NCBI GenBank assembly: GCA_963837735.1
Contig: CAWIOM010000010.1
Coordinates: 62,001-126,000, forward strand
DNA length: 64,000 nucleotides
Source: VRUE01 sp963837735
GTDB lineage: Bacteria; Actinomycetota; Thermoleophilia; Solirubrobacterales; 70-9
Direction of reading: 5' to 3'
The notes below the pieces were generated by a model. It was not told where the DNA came from and did not search any database. It saw only the letters and a program-made list of their open reading frames with translations. The first letter of the stretch is position 1. Every line of letters begins with the position of its first letter. Of the stretch, positions 16,641 to 24,754 are shown one piece after another. The position numbers were made by a program, and so were the translations under genes.

Positions 16641-17640
16641 ATGGAGGGGAGAGAGCCGACCAAGCCCGATCGCAATATCGCCCTCGAGCTCGTCCGCGTC
16701 ACCGAGGCCGCGGCGCTCGCCGCGGCTCGATGGGTCGGGCGCGGCGACAAGCTTGCCGCCGACGGTGCCGCCGTCGACGCGATGCGCTTCGTCCTCGACT
16801 CGGTCGCGATGGACGGTGTCGTCGTGATCGGCGAGGGCGAGAAGGACGAAGCACCGATGCTCTTCAACGGCGAGGAGATCGGGGACGGGAGCCCGCCGCA
16901 GGTCGACATCGCCGTCGACCCGCTCGAGGGCACGACGCTCTGCGCCAAGGGCATGCCGAGCGCTCTGGCGGTGATCGCGCTCGCCGAGCGGGGCTCGATG
17001 TTCGACCCCGGGCCCTGCGTCTACATGGAAAAGATGGCCGGCGGCGAGGAGATCGCCGACCTGCTCGACCTCGACCGGCCCCTGCCCAAGACCCTCGAGC
17101 TGATTGCCGAGCGCAAGGGCGGCAGCGGTTGGCGACGTGATCGTCGTCATGCTCGACCGCCCACGGCACGAGGACGCGATGCAGGAGGTCCGCGACGCCG
17201 GTGCCCGCATCCGGCTGATCTCCGACGGCGACGTCTCCGCCGCGATGCTCGCGGTCAGCGAACGCTCGCCGGTCGACCTGCTCTGGGGGATCGGCGGCAC
17301 CCCGGAGGGCGTGCTCTCCGCCGCCGCCCTGAAGTCGATGGGGGGACAGCTGCTCGGCCGGCTCTGGCCGCGCGACGCCGGCGAGCGCCAGGCGGCGCTC
17401 GACGCCGGCTACGACCTCGACCGCGTGCTCACGGCGGACGACCTCTGCTCCGGCGACGACGTCTTCTTCTCGGCCACCGGCGTCACCGACGGCGACGTTC
17501 TGCAGGGCGTCCGCTACCGCGGCCCCGGAGCTACGACCGAGTCCCTGGTCATGCGCTCGCGCTCGGGCACGGTCCGCCGCGTGCACGCCCGCCACGACCG
17601 CGCGAAGCTGCGTCAGATAATCGGCGAGAAATACGGCTGA
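16641..17640 (+). CDS. glpX: class II fructose-1,6-bisphosphatase GlpX, frame-changed
   Basis: About 332 residues after correction. It removes the 1-phosphate of fructose-1,6-bisphosphate in gluconeogenesis. Visible blocks are the NIALELVRVTEAAALAAARW start, GEGEKDEAPMLFNGEEIG, the active-site segment DPLEGTTLCAKGMPSALAV, and LWGIGGTPEGVLSAAALK. The frame changes at about 17118-17127 (ERKGG into AAVGDVIVVMLDRP); one extra base there explains it. The gene is housekeeping and intact on both sides, so a sequencing indel is likelier than a pseudogene. Start ATG 16641. Confidence 0.9.
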
Positions 17641-17649
17641 GAACGGTTC

Positions 17650-18543
17650 TCAGGCGTCTTCGCAGCCGCAGGGCTTCGGCGGCGACTCCTTGTTCGAGTA
17701 CGGCATCTCGCCGGTGTCCTGGAGCTCGTGGCGCAGGGAATTGATCACGGCCCCGGCCAGCAGGGTCAGGCTCAGGGCGTAGAACCAGACCAGGGCGATG
17801 AGGACGAAGCCGAGCGTCGAGCCGAACCGGGAGAGGCTGGAGACGTTGGCGAGATAGAAGGGGAAGGCCCAGTTCGCGATGCCGACGACGAGCGTCACGA
17901 ATGTCGCCCCCGGCCACACGGCGCGCCAGGCCATGTGGCCTTTCGGCACCGCCCAGAAGATCACCGCGCAGATCGTGAAGACGATCAGCAGTGCCGCGCC
18001 GAGCAGCAGGACGGTGTCGATCGCCTTGATGTCCGACAGGCCGAAGGGAAGCCTGTCGGTGCTCGAGACGAGGCCGCTCTCGATCGCCGGCAGGAAGATG
18101 CTCGCCGCGATCAGCAGCAGGACCACGCCCAGCATCGCGAACGAGAACCGCTTCTGCTCGATCCAGCCGCGGCACTCGACGTGGTAGATGCGGCAGAACG
18201 CCGTGTCCATCGCGCCCCAGAAGGAGGCGCCGATCCAGAGCGAGCCGATGAAGGCGGCGATCCCGATCGTCGTCGAGTTGTCCTCGATCCGGTTGAGGAT
18301 GTCGGTCAACTGGGTCTGCTCGGAGTTCGGGAAGAGCCTCTGCAGGTCGTCGAGGACGCTCGCCTCGACCCCCTTGATCTTCAGCACCTGGCCGAAGACG
18401 AAGAGGACGATCAGGGCAAACGGGAACACCGCGAGCATCAGGTTGTAGGCGACCATTGCCGAGAGGCCGGTGACGTTCTCCTCGTAGGCGCGGTTCCAGA
18501 AGGCTCGCAGCCAGGGGTGGGGATGTCGCATGGAATTGGGCAT
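17650..18543 (-). CDS. YihY/BrkB-family membrane protein
   Basis: A 297-residue integral membrane protein with six hydrophobic helices and the family features NVTGLSAMVAYNLMLAVFPF (residues 20-39), LWIGASFWGAMDTAFCRIYHV and WFYALSLTLLAGAVINSLRHEL near the end. The C-terminus is short and Cys-containing (KPCGCEDA). Members are often called ribonuclease BN, but this is a historical misassignment; the true role is unknown. I chose ATG 18543; ATG 18531 is possible. It is divergent from rpoD, and its start codon abuts the rpoD -35 element. Confidence 0.85.
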   Translation of the reverse strand: MPNSMRHPHPWLRAFWNRAYEENVTGLSAMVAYNLMLAVFPFALIVLFVFGQVLKIKGVEASVLDDLQRLFPNSEQTQLTDILNRIEDNSTTIGIAAFIGSLWIGASFWGAMDTAFCRIYHVECRGWIEQKRFSFAMLGVVLLLIAASIFLPAIESGLVSSTDRLPFGLSDIKAIDTVLLLGAALLIVFTICAVIFWAVPKGHMAWRAVWPGATFVTLVVGIANWAFPFYLANVSSLSRFGSTLGFVLIALVWFYALSLTLLAGAVINSLRHELQDTGEMPYSNKESPPKPCGCEDA

Positions 18544-18570
18544 TGACTTCAGAAAGTGAAGCGTTAGAAT
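18543..18570 (+). promoter_or_regulatory. rpoD promoter with inverted repeat in its spacer
   Basis: TTGACT (18543-18548) and TAGAAT (18565-18570) are 16 bases apart, close to the sigma70 consensus. Between them lies CTTCA-GAAAG-TGAAG (18547-18561), an inverted repeat with the same arms as the element at 36320-36338 before the HxlR gene. The start point would be near 18577, giving rpoD a leader of about 160 bases. A regulator bound here would block polymerase. Confidence 0.55.
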
Positions 18571-18637
18571 GCGAACAGGCGTTTGAGTGGCCTCTACAGG
18601 CCCCAACACGACCTCGCAGCGCAGACTAGTTTGATTC

Positions 18638-18663
18638 GCGGACCCGTTCGCCGGTCCGCTTTT
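18638..18663 (+). terminator. intrinsic-terminator-like hairpin in the rpoD leader
   Basis: GCGGACC (18638-18644) and GGTCCGC (18653-18659) form a perfect 7-bp stem with an 8-base loop, followed by TTTT (18660-18663). A weaker GGCC hairpin followed by TTTTATT comes about 30 bases later. It lies about 60 bases downstream of the predicted rpoD start point and 75 before the start codon. It could be an attenuator, or a terminator for transcripts arriving from upstream. Confidence 0.5.
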
Positions 18664-18738
18664 AGAGACTTTCGGCCCTCACCGGCCTTTTATTGGTGCA
18701 CGACCAAAACTGCGAGAGCAAGGACGAGTGGAAACAGG

Positions 18739-19845
18739 ATGCTAGTTGCAGAGCTTCAGGAGCTTGAGGAGGTAAAAGGCCTGATCACCCGCGGGCAGCA
18801 GCTCGGGGTGCTCACCTTCGGAGACATCGGCTCGGCGGTGTCCGAGGTCGATCTGGACGAGTCCGACATCGAGGACCTCTACGGGCACCTCGAGAAGTCG
18901 GGGATCGAGCTCGTCGAGGACATGGACCCGGCGCAGAAAGCCGCCGCGGAAGCGATGCCCGAGCCGACCGGCAAAAAAGGCCGGCGGCGCCAGAAACAGG
19001 CGCTCGACCTGAAACCGGACATGACCACGGACAGCCTGCAGCTGTTCCTCAAGGACATCGGCAAGGTGCGCCTGCTCACCGCCCAGGAGGAGGTCGAACT
19101 CGCCAAGCGGATCGAGCGCGGCGACCTCGACGCAAAGCAGAAAATGGTCGAGTCGAACCTGCGCCTGGTCGTCTCGATCGCCAAGAACTACCGCAACCAG
19201 GGCCTGCCCTTCCTCGACCTGATCCAGGAGGGGACGCTGGGCCTGGTCCGCGCGGCGGAGAAGTTCGACTACCGCAAGGGGTTCAAGTTCTCCACCTACG
19301 CGACCTGGTGGATCCGCCAGGCGATCGCCCGGGCCCTGGCCGACAAGGCTCGCACGATCCGCATTCCGGTCCACGTCGTCGAGAAGCTCAACAAGATCGG
19401 CCGTGCCGAGCGCAAGCTGGTCACCGAGCTCGGCCGCGAGCCGACCCCCGAGGAGATCGCCGAGGTCACCGGGATCGACCCCGAGGAGGTCGACTCGATC
19501 AAGCGCTCCGCGCAGGCTCCGGTTTCGCTCGAGAAGCCGGTCGGCGACGAGGAGGAGTCGGAGTTCGGCCAGTTCATCGCCGACGAGAAGGCCGAGTCGC
19601 CGTTCGACCGCGCCGCGGACCTGCTCACCAAAGAGGCGCTCAAGGAAGCCCTGGAGAACCTCTCCTACCGCGAGCGGCGGGTCCTCGAGCTTCGTTACGG
19701 GCTCGGCGGCGAGCATCCCCGCACGCTCGACGAGGTCGGCCGCACCTTCAACGTCACGCGTGAGCGGATCCGGCAGATCGAGAACCAGAGCCTGAAGAAG
19801 CTCCAGCAGCTCGGCGAAGCGCAGAAACTCCGCGAAGTAACTTGA
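18739..19845 (+). CDS. rpoD: principal RNA polymerase sigma factor
   Basis: A 368-residue group 1/2 sigma70 factor. Region 1.1 spans about residues 1-60 and is followed by a short basic linker (GKKGRRRQKQ). Region 1.2 starts DSLQLFLKDIGKVRLLTAQEE. Region 2 includes SNLRLVVSIAKNY, LPFLDLIQEG and the -10 reading segment STYATWWIRQAIARA. Region 3 is followed by region 4 with the helix-turn-helix RTLDEVGRTFNVTRERIRQI. Region 1.1 and the full region 2 favour the housekeeping factor, although a close HrdB-like paralogue cannot be excluded. ATG 18739 follows AACAGG. Upstream DNA holds a strong promoter and a terminator-like hairpin. Confidence 0.92.
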   Translation: MLVAELQELEEVKGLITRGQQLGVLTFGDIGSAVSEVDLDESDIEDLYGHLEKSGIELVEDMDPAQKAAAEAMPEPTGKKGRRRQKQALDLKPDMTTDSLQLFLKDIGKVRLLTAQEEVELAKRIERGDLDAKQKMVESNLRLVVSIAKNYRNQGLPFLDLIQEGTLGLVRAAEKFDYRKGFKFSTYATWWIRQAIARALADKARTIRIPVHVVEKLNKIGRAERKLVTELGREPTPEEIAEVTGIDPEEVDSIKRSAQAPVSLEKPVGDEEESEFGQFIADEKAESPFDRAADLLTKEALKEALENLSYRERRVLELRYGLGGEHPRTLDEVGRTFNVTRERIRQIENQSLKKLQQLGEAQKLREVT

Positions 19846-19863
19846 GCTAGACGCAGCTGCGAT

Positions 19864-19945
19864 TCGGGCCTGCGGCCCGAGTGGAGGGGTTGGGTGCCGC
19901 CCGGCGAGCGTTGCTTGCGAGCGTAGGGAGGTGCCCAGCCCCTCC
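19864..19945. other. strongly structured intergenic segment after rpoD
   Basis: Two stems lie in tandem. TCGGGCC (19864-19870) pairs with GGCCCGA (19874-19880) around a three-base loop. Then 19883-19898 pairs with 19930-19945 in a 16-bp stem containing three G-U pairs, enclosing a 31-base apical region. No T-run follows either. It may be the 3' end of rpoD mRNA, a small RNA, or an interspersed repeat unit. Confidence 0.5.
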
Positions 19946-20020
19946 CTCATCGCCCCAGGCGTGAACCGCGACTTGCACTGAGCCTTAAGACATACGTCCT
20001 CGCGACCGATAGAGGTCGTG

Positions 20021-21142
20021 ATGTTCGACATCGACACAGCCCTGCGCACCATGGTCGAGCGCGAGGGGTCGGACCTTCACGTCAAGGTCGGCTCTTCGCC
20101 GATCGCGCGCATGCACGGCGAGCTCGCCCACCTCGAGGGCTTCGGAGAGCTGACGGCCGAGGACACGGAGAAGGCGTTTCATGACATCGCCGCCGTCCGC
20201 TCGCTGACCGAGTTCGAGGAGGATGGCGAGGCCGACTTCTCCTACGCGATCCCCGACGTCTCGCGTTTTCGCGTCAACACCTTCAAACAGCGGGGCACGA
20301 TCTCGATCGTCTGCCGCGCGATTCCCTTCGAGATCCGCTCGATCGAGGAGCTCGGGCTGCCCGACGTCGTCCGCCGGCTCTCCGAAGAGCAGCGCGGGAT
20401 CGTCCTCGTCACCGGTACGACCGGATCGGGCAAGAGCACGACGCTGGCGGCGATGATCGACCACATCAACCGCACCCGGGCGCGCCACATCGTCACGCTC
20501 GAGGACCCGATCGAGTACCTGCACGCCGACAACAACTCGATCGTCAACCAGCGTGAAGTCGGCTCGGACACGGTCAGCTTCAGCCGCGCGATGCGCCGCG
20601 TGCTGCGCCAGGACCCCGACGTGATCCTGATCGGCGAGATGCGCGACGAAGAGACCGTGCGCACGGCGCTCTCGGCCGCCGAGACCGGCCATCTCGTGAT
20701 GTCGACGGTCCACACCCTCGATGCCACCGAGACGGTCAACCGGATCATCGACTTCTTCCCCCCTCATCAGCAGCAGCAGGCGCGGGTGATGCTCTCCGCG
20801 ACGCTCAAGGGCGCGATCGCCCAGCGCCTCGTCCCCGACGTGACCGGCGAGGGCCGCGTCCCGGCCTCGGAGATCATGATCGCCACCGGCCGGGTCCAGG
20901 ACCTGATCCTCAACCCCGAGGAGACCGGCAAGATCACCGAGGTCATCGCCGAAGGCGAGTTCTACGGGATGCGCACCTTCGACCAGTCGCTGCTCGGCTA
21001 CGTGATGGAGGGCAAGATCACGGAGGAGGTCGCCCTCGACGCTGCCTCCAGCCCCCACGACTTCAAGCTGATGCTCGCCGCCCGCGGCCAGCGCGCCAGC
21101 GGCCTCGAGCAGCTCCACGAGCCGGAGGCGGTGGCGCCATGA
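20021..21142 (+). CDS. type IV pilus retraction-type ATPase (PilT/PilU-like)
   Basis: A 373-residue secretion ATPase of the PilT group, expected to power pilin depolymerisation at the inner face of the membrane. Visible are the N-terminal domain with SDLHVKVGSSPIARM, Walker A GTTGSGKST, the Asp box IVTLEDPIEYLH, Walker B DPDVILIGEMRD and the His box (STVHTLDATETVNRI). The PilT hallmark AIRNLIRE is replaced by GRVQDLILNPEETGK, so this copy may be PilU-like. ATG 20021 is preferred over GTG 20018 because AGAGG is five bases before it. The stop overlaps the next gene (ATGA). Confidence 0.88.
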   Translation: MFDIDTALRTMVEREGSDLHVKVGSSPIARMHGELAHLEGFGELTAEDTEKAFHDIAAVRSLTEFEEDGEADFSYAIPDVSRFRVNTFKQRGTISIVCRAIPFEIRSIEELGLPDVVRRLSEEQRGIVLVTGTTGSGKSTTLAAMIDHINRTRARHIVTLEDPIEYLHADNNSIVNQREVGSDTVSFSRAMRRVLRQDPDVILIGEMRDEETVRTALSAAETGHLVMSTVHTLDATETVNRIIDFFPPHQQQQARVMLSATLKGAIAQRLVPDVTGEGRVPASEIMIATGRVQDLILNPEETGKITEVIAEGEFYGMRTFDQSLLGYVMEGKITEEVALDAASSPHDFKLMLAARGQRASGLEQLHEPEAVAP

Positions 21143-21784
21143 GGGAGAAGCTCAACAACGACCCGAAGACCCAGGTCGTGGCCATAATCCTCCTCGTCGT
21201 GGTCGCGGCGTTCTTCTTCGTCACCAAAATGGGCGGCGGAGAAGAAGAAGAAGCGGCTGCGCCGACGGAAGCCACCGTGGCGGTGGCGGGCACCGAATCG
21301 ACGGGCACCGCCGTCGGCGGGACCCCCGGCGAAGCGGTCGAAGGCGCCGTGGAAGAGGCGATAGAAAACACCTCGGCGGAAGCGACCACAGTGGCCCCGG
21401 CGGTGCCCTCCTCGCTGGCCGTTCCGCCCCTCCCGGCCCCCGTCAATGCCGCCTACAGGGCCGACAAGACCGTCGTCCTGCTCGTCGTCCGCGACAACGG
21501 CGTCGACGACAAGCTGGTCAAGAGCTCCTCCTCCGCGCTCTCTTCGATGGGCTGACGTCGCCCTGTTCGTCGTGCCCGTCTCGCAGGTCTACCGCTACGC
21601 GGCGATCACCCTGGGCGTCGAAGTCCAGCGCGTGCCCGCGCTGGTCGTCATGCGCCCGCGCAGCCTCAGCGAAGGGACGCAGCAGGCCTCCGTCAGCTAC
21701 GGCTTCCAAACCCGCCAGACGATCGTGCAAGCCGTTCGCGACGCCTCCTACGAGGGTCCGGTCGCGACCTACCAGCCGAACTGA
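21139..21784 (+). CDS. membrane-anchored thioredoxin-fold protein of the pilus operon, frame-changed
   Basis: About 215 residues after correction. It has a short cytoplasmic start (MREKLNNDPKTQ), one membrane helix (VVAIILLVVVAAFFFV), an Ala/Glu/Thr-rich linker of about 80 residues, then a domain beginning DKTVVLLVVRDNGVDDKLVK and continuing ADVALFVVPVSQVYRYAAITLGV and RVPALVVMRPR. The last piece resembles the cis-proline loop of thioredoxin folds, but there is no CxxC. The frame changes near 21550 (TCGATGGGCTGACG), producing a premature TGA. It overlaps pilT-like by ATGA, and pilB follows after 2 bases. I infer a structural pilus accessory protein, not an oxidoreductase. Confidence 0.7.
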
Positions 21785-21786
21785 CC

Positions 21787-23601
21787 ATGAGCGCCATCGA
21801 GCCCTATCCCGATCACCTGCAGCCCGTTCCCGCCGTGGACGACTACGGACAGCAGACCGCGGTCGTCGAGCCGCCGGCTGCCGGCTTCGAGGTGCCCGGC
21901 CTGACGCCGCCCCTGCACAGGGGGCACTCGCGCGGCATGATCACCGACGTCCTCGTCGAACTCGGCTACGTGCCCCAGGAGGCGGTCGACGTGGCCGTCG
22001 AGCAGGCGCGGATCTCCGGGACCTCGCCCGAGAGCCTGCTGCTCGACCAGGGCCAGATCTCCGCGGACCAGCTGACCCGCGCCGTCGCCGAGCGATATGG
22101 GCTCGACTACCTCGACCTCGCTGTCTACCAGGTCGACCTGGGCGCGGCCGCGCTCTTCCCGGTGACGATGGCGCGCCGCTACAAGGCGGTGCCGGTCGGC
22201 TTCATCGACCAGCACACGCTGCTCGTCGCCACCGCCGACCCGGCCAACGTCCTTGCCGTCGACGACGTCCAGATCGCCACCGGCCTCGACTGCCAGATCG
22301 CCGTCTCCACCGAGGAGGACGTCGAGGCGCTGCTCGGTCGCCTGGGAACCATGCAGAACGCGGCAAACGACGCGATCATCGAGGAACACGACGAGCAGGA
22401 AGAGGACACCGAAGATGCCGGCGTCGCCGAAATGCAGGTCGGCGCCGCCGACGCACCGGTCGTCAAACTCGTCTACAGCATCCTCGCCCAGGCCGTCGGA
22501 GAGGGAGCGTCCGACGTCCACCTGGAGCCCGAAGAAGAGGAGTTGCGGGTGCGTTTCCGCGTCGACGGGGTGCTCAAGGAGTCGGCGCACGTTCCGCGGC
22601 GGATGATCGGCGCGGTGATCTCGCGCCTGAAGATCATGAGCGAGCTCGACATTGCCGAGAAGCGGGTCCCGCAGGACGGCCGCGTCAGCGTCAACGTCGA
22701 TGACCGCCGCATCGACCTGCGCGTCACCACCCTGCCGACCCAGCGCGGGGAGGGGGCGACGATCCGGATCCTCGACGAAAGCAACTCCGAACGCACCCTC
22801 GACGACCTGGGCATGGAGGGGACCGCCCGCAAGCGCTTCGAAAGCGCCTTCAAGAAAGCCTACGGGGCGGTCCTGGTCACGGGCCCGACGGGGTCGGGGA
22901 AGAGCACGACCCTCTACGCGTCGCTGTCGGAGCTCAACAGCGTCGAGAAGAAGATCATCACGATCGAGGATCCGGTCGAGTATCGGATACCCGGCATCAA
23001 CCAGATCAACGTCAACCGCAAGGCCGGGCTCGATTTCGCCCGCGGCCTGCGCTCGGTCCTCCGCGCCGACCCGGACATCGTCATGGTCGGCGAGATCCGC
23101 GACGCGGAGACGGCGAGGATCGCGATCGAGGCCGCCCTCACGGGGCACATGATGCTCACCACCCTGCACACCAACGACGCCCCGGGCGCGATCGCGCGCC
23201 TCAACGAGATGGGGATCGAGACCTTCCTCACCGCCTCCGCCGTCGACTGCGTGGTCGCGCAACGGCTGGCCCGCGAGTTGTGCCCGCACTGCAAGCAGCC
23301 GATGACGATCCCGGCGGCGGCCCTGGCCGACGCCGGAATCCCCGTCGAAGGGGACATCGAGGCCTTCGAGCCGGTCGGCTGCAACCGCTGCGGCAATGGC
23401 GGATACCGCGGCCGGGTCGGGATCTACTCGGTGATGCCGCTCAGCGAAAAGCTGAAGGAGATGACCGTGAACCGCGCCTCGGAGCCAGAGATCGCCGCCG
23501 TCGCCCGCGAAGAGGGGATGCTGACCCTGCGCGAGGACGGCGTCGAGAAGGTGCGCGAGGGCCACACGAGCCTCGAGGAGGTGCTCCGTGTCACAGCTTG
23601 A
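21787..23601 (+). CDS. pilB: type IV pilus extension ATPase PilB
   Basis: A 604-residue GspE/PilB ATPase that drives pilin polymerisation. An extended N-terminus is followed by an MshEN/T2SSE-N domain (about 50-190, LVELGYVPQEAVDVAVEQA), a domain that binds c-di-GMP in some relatives. The motor domain has SDVHLEPEEEELRVRFRVDG (242-261), Walker A GPTGSGKST (366-374), IITIEDPVEYRI, Walker B DPDIVMVGEIRD and HTNDAPGAIARL. Near the C-terminus a zinc knuckle CPHC...CNRCGNGGYRGR is complete, as in true PilB. It lies in the + strand pilus operon and overlaps the next gene by 14 bases. Confidence 0.95.
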   Translation: MSAIEPYPDHLQPVPAVDDYGQQTAVVEPPAAGFEVPGLTPPLHRGHSRGMITDVLVELGYVPQEAVDVAVEQARISGTSPESLLLDQGQISADQLTRAVAERYGLDYLDLAVYQVDLGAAALFPVTMARRYKAVPVGFIDQHTLLVATADPANVLAVDDVQIATGLDCQIAVSTEEDVEALLGRLGTMQNAANDAIIEEHDEQEEDTEDAGVAEMQVGAADAPVVKLVYSILAQAVGEGASDVHLEPEEEELRVRFRVDGVLKESAHVPRRMIGAVISRLKIMSELDIAEKRVPQDGRVSVNVDDRRIDLRVTTLPTQRGEGATIRILDESNSERTLDDLGMEGTARKRFESAFKKAYGAVLVTGPTGSGKSTTLYASLSELNSVEKKIITIEDPVEYRIPGINQINVNRKAGLDFARGLRSVLRADPDIVMVGEIRDAETARIAIEAALTGHMMLTTLHTNDAPGAIARLNEMGIETFLTASAVDCVVAQRLARELCPHCKQPMTIPAAALADAGIPVEGDIEAFEPVGCNRCGNGGYRGRVGIYSVMPLSEKLKEMTVNRASEPEIAAVAREEGMLTLREDGVEKVREGHTSLEEVLRVTA

Positions 23602-24751
23602 CTTCGATTTCGCCGGCGTGCTCAGCCGCATGGTCGAACTGGAGGCCTCCGACGTCCACCTGACGCCGGGGTTCCCGCCCGCGATCCGCGACAAGGGCAG
23701 GATCGTCCCGATGGACGGCTTCCCGACCCTGACCGGGCAGCAGACCCGCGACGTCATCTACAGCATCCTCAACGACGACCAGCGCAAGCGCTTCGAGAAC
23801 AAGAAACAGCTCGACTTCGCCTACGCGATCCCGAACGTCGCCCGCTTCCGTGTCAACTGCTTCTTCCAGCGCGGATCGGTCAGCGCCGCCTTCCGCCTGG
23901 TCCCGCACGGGATCCCGGCCCTGGAGGATCTCAAGGTCCCGGAGATCCTCCGGGACCTGACCAGGAAACCGCGCGGGTTCATCCTCGTCACCGGGCCGAC
24001 CGGTTCCGGGAAGAGCACGACGCTGGCGGCGATGGTCGACGTGATCAACACCGAGAAACAGGAGCACATCCTGACGATCGAGGACCCGATCGAGTTCCTG
24101 CACCAGCACAAGAGCTCGATCGTCAACCAGCGGGAGGTCGGCGCCGACGCCCCCGACTTCGCCCTGGCGCTGCGCGCCGCCCTGCGAGAGGACCCGGACG
24201 TGATCCTCGTCGGCGAGATGCGCGACAAGGAGACGATCTCGACGGCGCTGACCGCCGCCGAGACCGGCCACCTGGTCTTCGCCACCCTGCACACCCAGTC
24301 GACCGCCCAGACGGTCGACCGGATCATCGACGTCTTCCCGGCCGAGCAGCAGGCTCAGGTTCGCACCCAGCTCTCGATCGCCCTCGAGGGCATCGTCACC
24401 CAGCAGCTGCTGCCGACGGCCGACGGCACGGGCCGCGTCGTCGCCACCGAGGTGCTGGTTCCGACCCCGGCGATCCGCAACCTGATCCGCGAGGGCAAGA
24501 CACACCAGATCTACGCCGCGGTGCAGACCTCGGGCGCCGTCGGCATGCAGACGATGGACTCCGACCTGGCGCGCCTGGCCCGCGACGGCGTGATCACACG
24601 GTCGGTCGCCGAACAGCGCGCCTCGGTGCCCGAGGAGCTCGGCCGCCTGCTCGGCCCGAGCCCGGAGAGCAGCTACGTGCAGGACCCGGCCTACCAGTAC
24701 GACAACGGCACCGGCGTGCCTGCGCCGCCGGCCTACACGCAGGGAGCGTAG
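23588..24751 (+). CDS. pilT: type IV pilus retraction ATPase PilT
   Basis: A 387-residue PilT starting at GTG 23588 inside the end of pilB. Motifs are SDVHLTPGFPPAIR, Walker A GPTGSGKST (136-144), ILTIEDPIEFLHQHK, Walker B DPDVILVGEMRD, TLHTQSTAQTVDRI, and the retraction hallmark AIRNLIREGKTHQI. The hallmark marks this copy, rather than the one at 20021, as the classical retraction motor. About 40 extra residues at the C-terminus are Pro/Tyr-rich (SSYVQDPAYQYDNG). Three bases separate it from pilC. Confidence 0.94.
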   Translation: MSQLDFDFAGVLSRMVELEASDVHLTPGFPPAIRDKGRIVPMDGFPTLTGQQTRDVIYSILNDDQRKRFENKKQLDFAYAIPNVARFRVNCFFQRGSVSAAFRLVPHGIPALEDLKVPEILRDLTRKPRGFILVTGPTGSGKSTTLAAMVDVINTEKQEHILTIEDPIEFLHQHKSSIVNQREVGADAPDFALALRAALREDPDVILVGEMRDKETISTALTAAETGHLVFATLHTQSTAQTVDRIIDVFPAEQQAQVRTQLSIALEGIVTQQLLPTADGTGRVVATEVLVPTPAIRNLIREGKTHQIYAAVQTSGAVGMQTMDSDLARLARDGVITRSVAEQRASVPEELGRLLGPSPESSYVQDPAYQYDNGTGVPAPPAYTQGA

Positions 24752-24754
24752 GCC

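Noticed and set aside
17650..18543. Ribonuclease BN function for the YihY/BrkB protein
   Set aside because: The RNase BN label for this membrane family is a known historical error; no nuclease motif is present.
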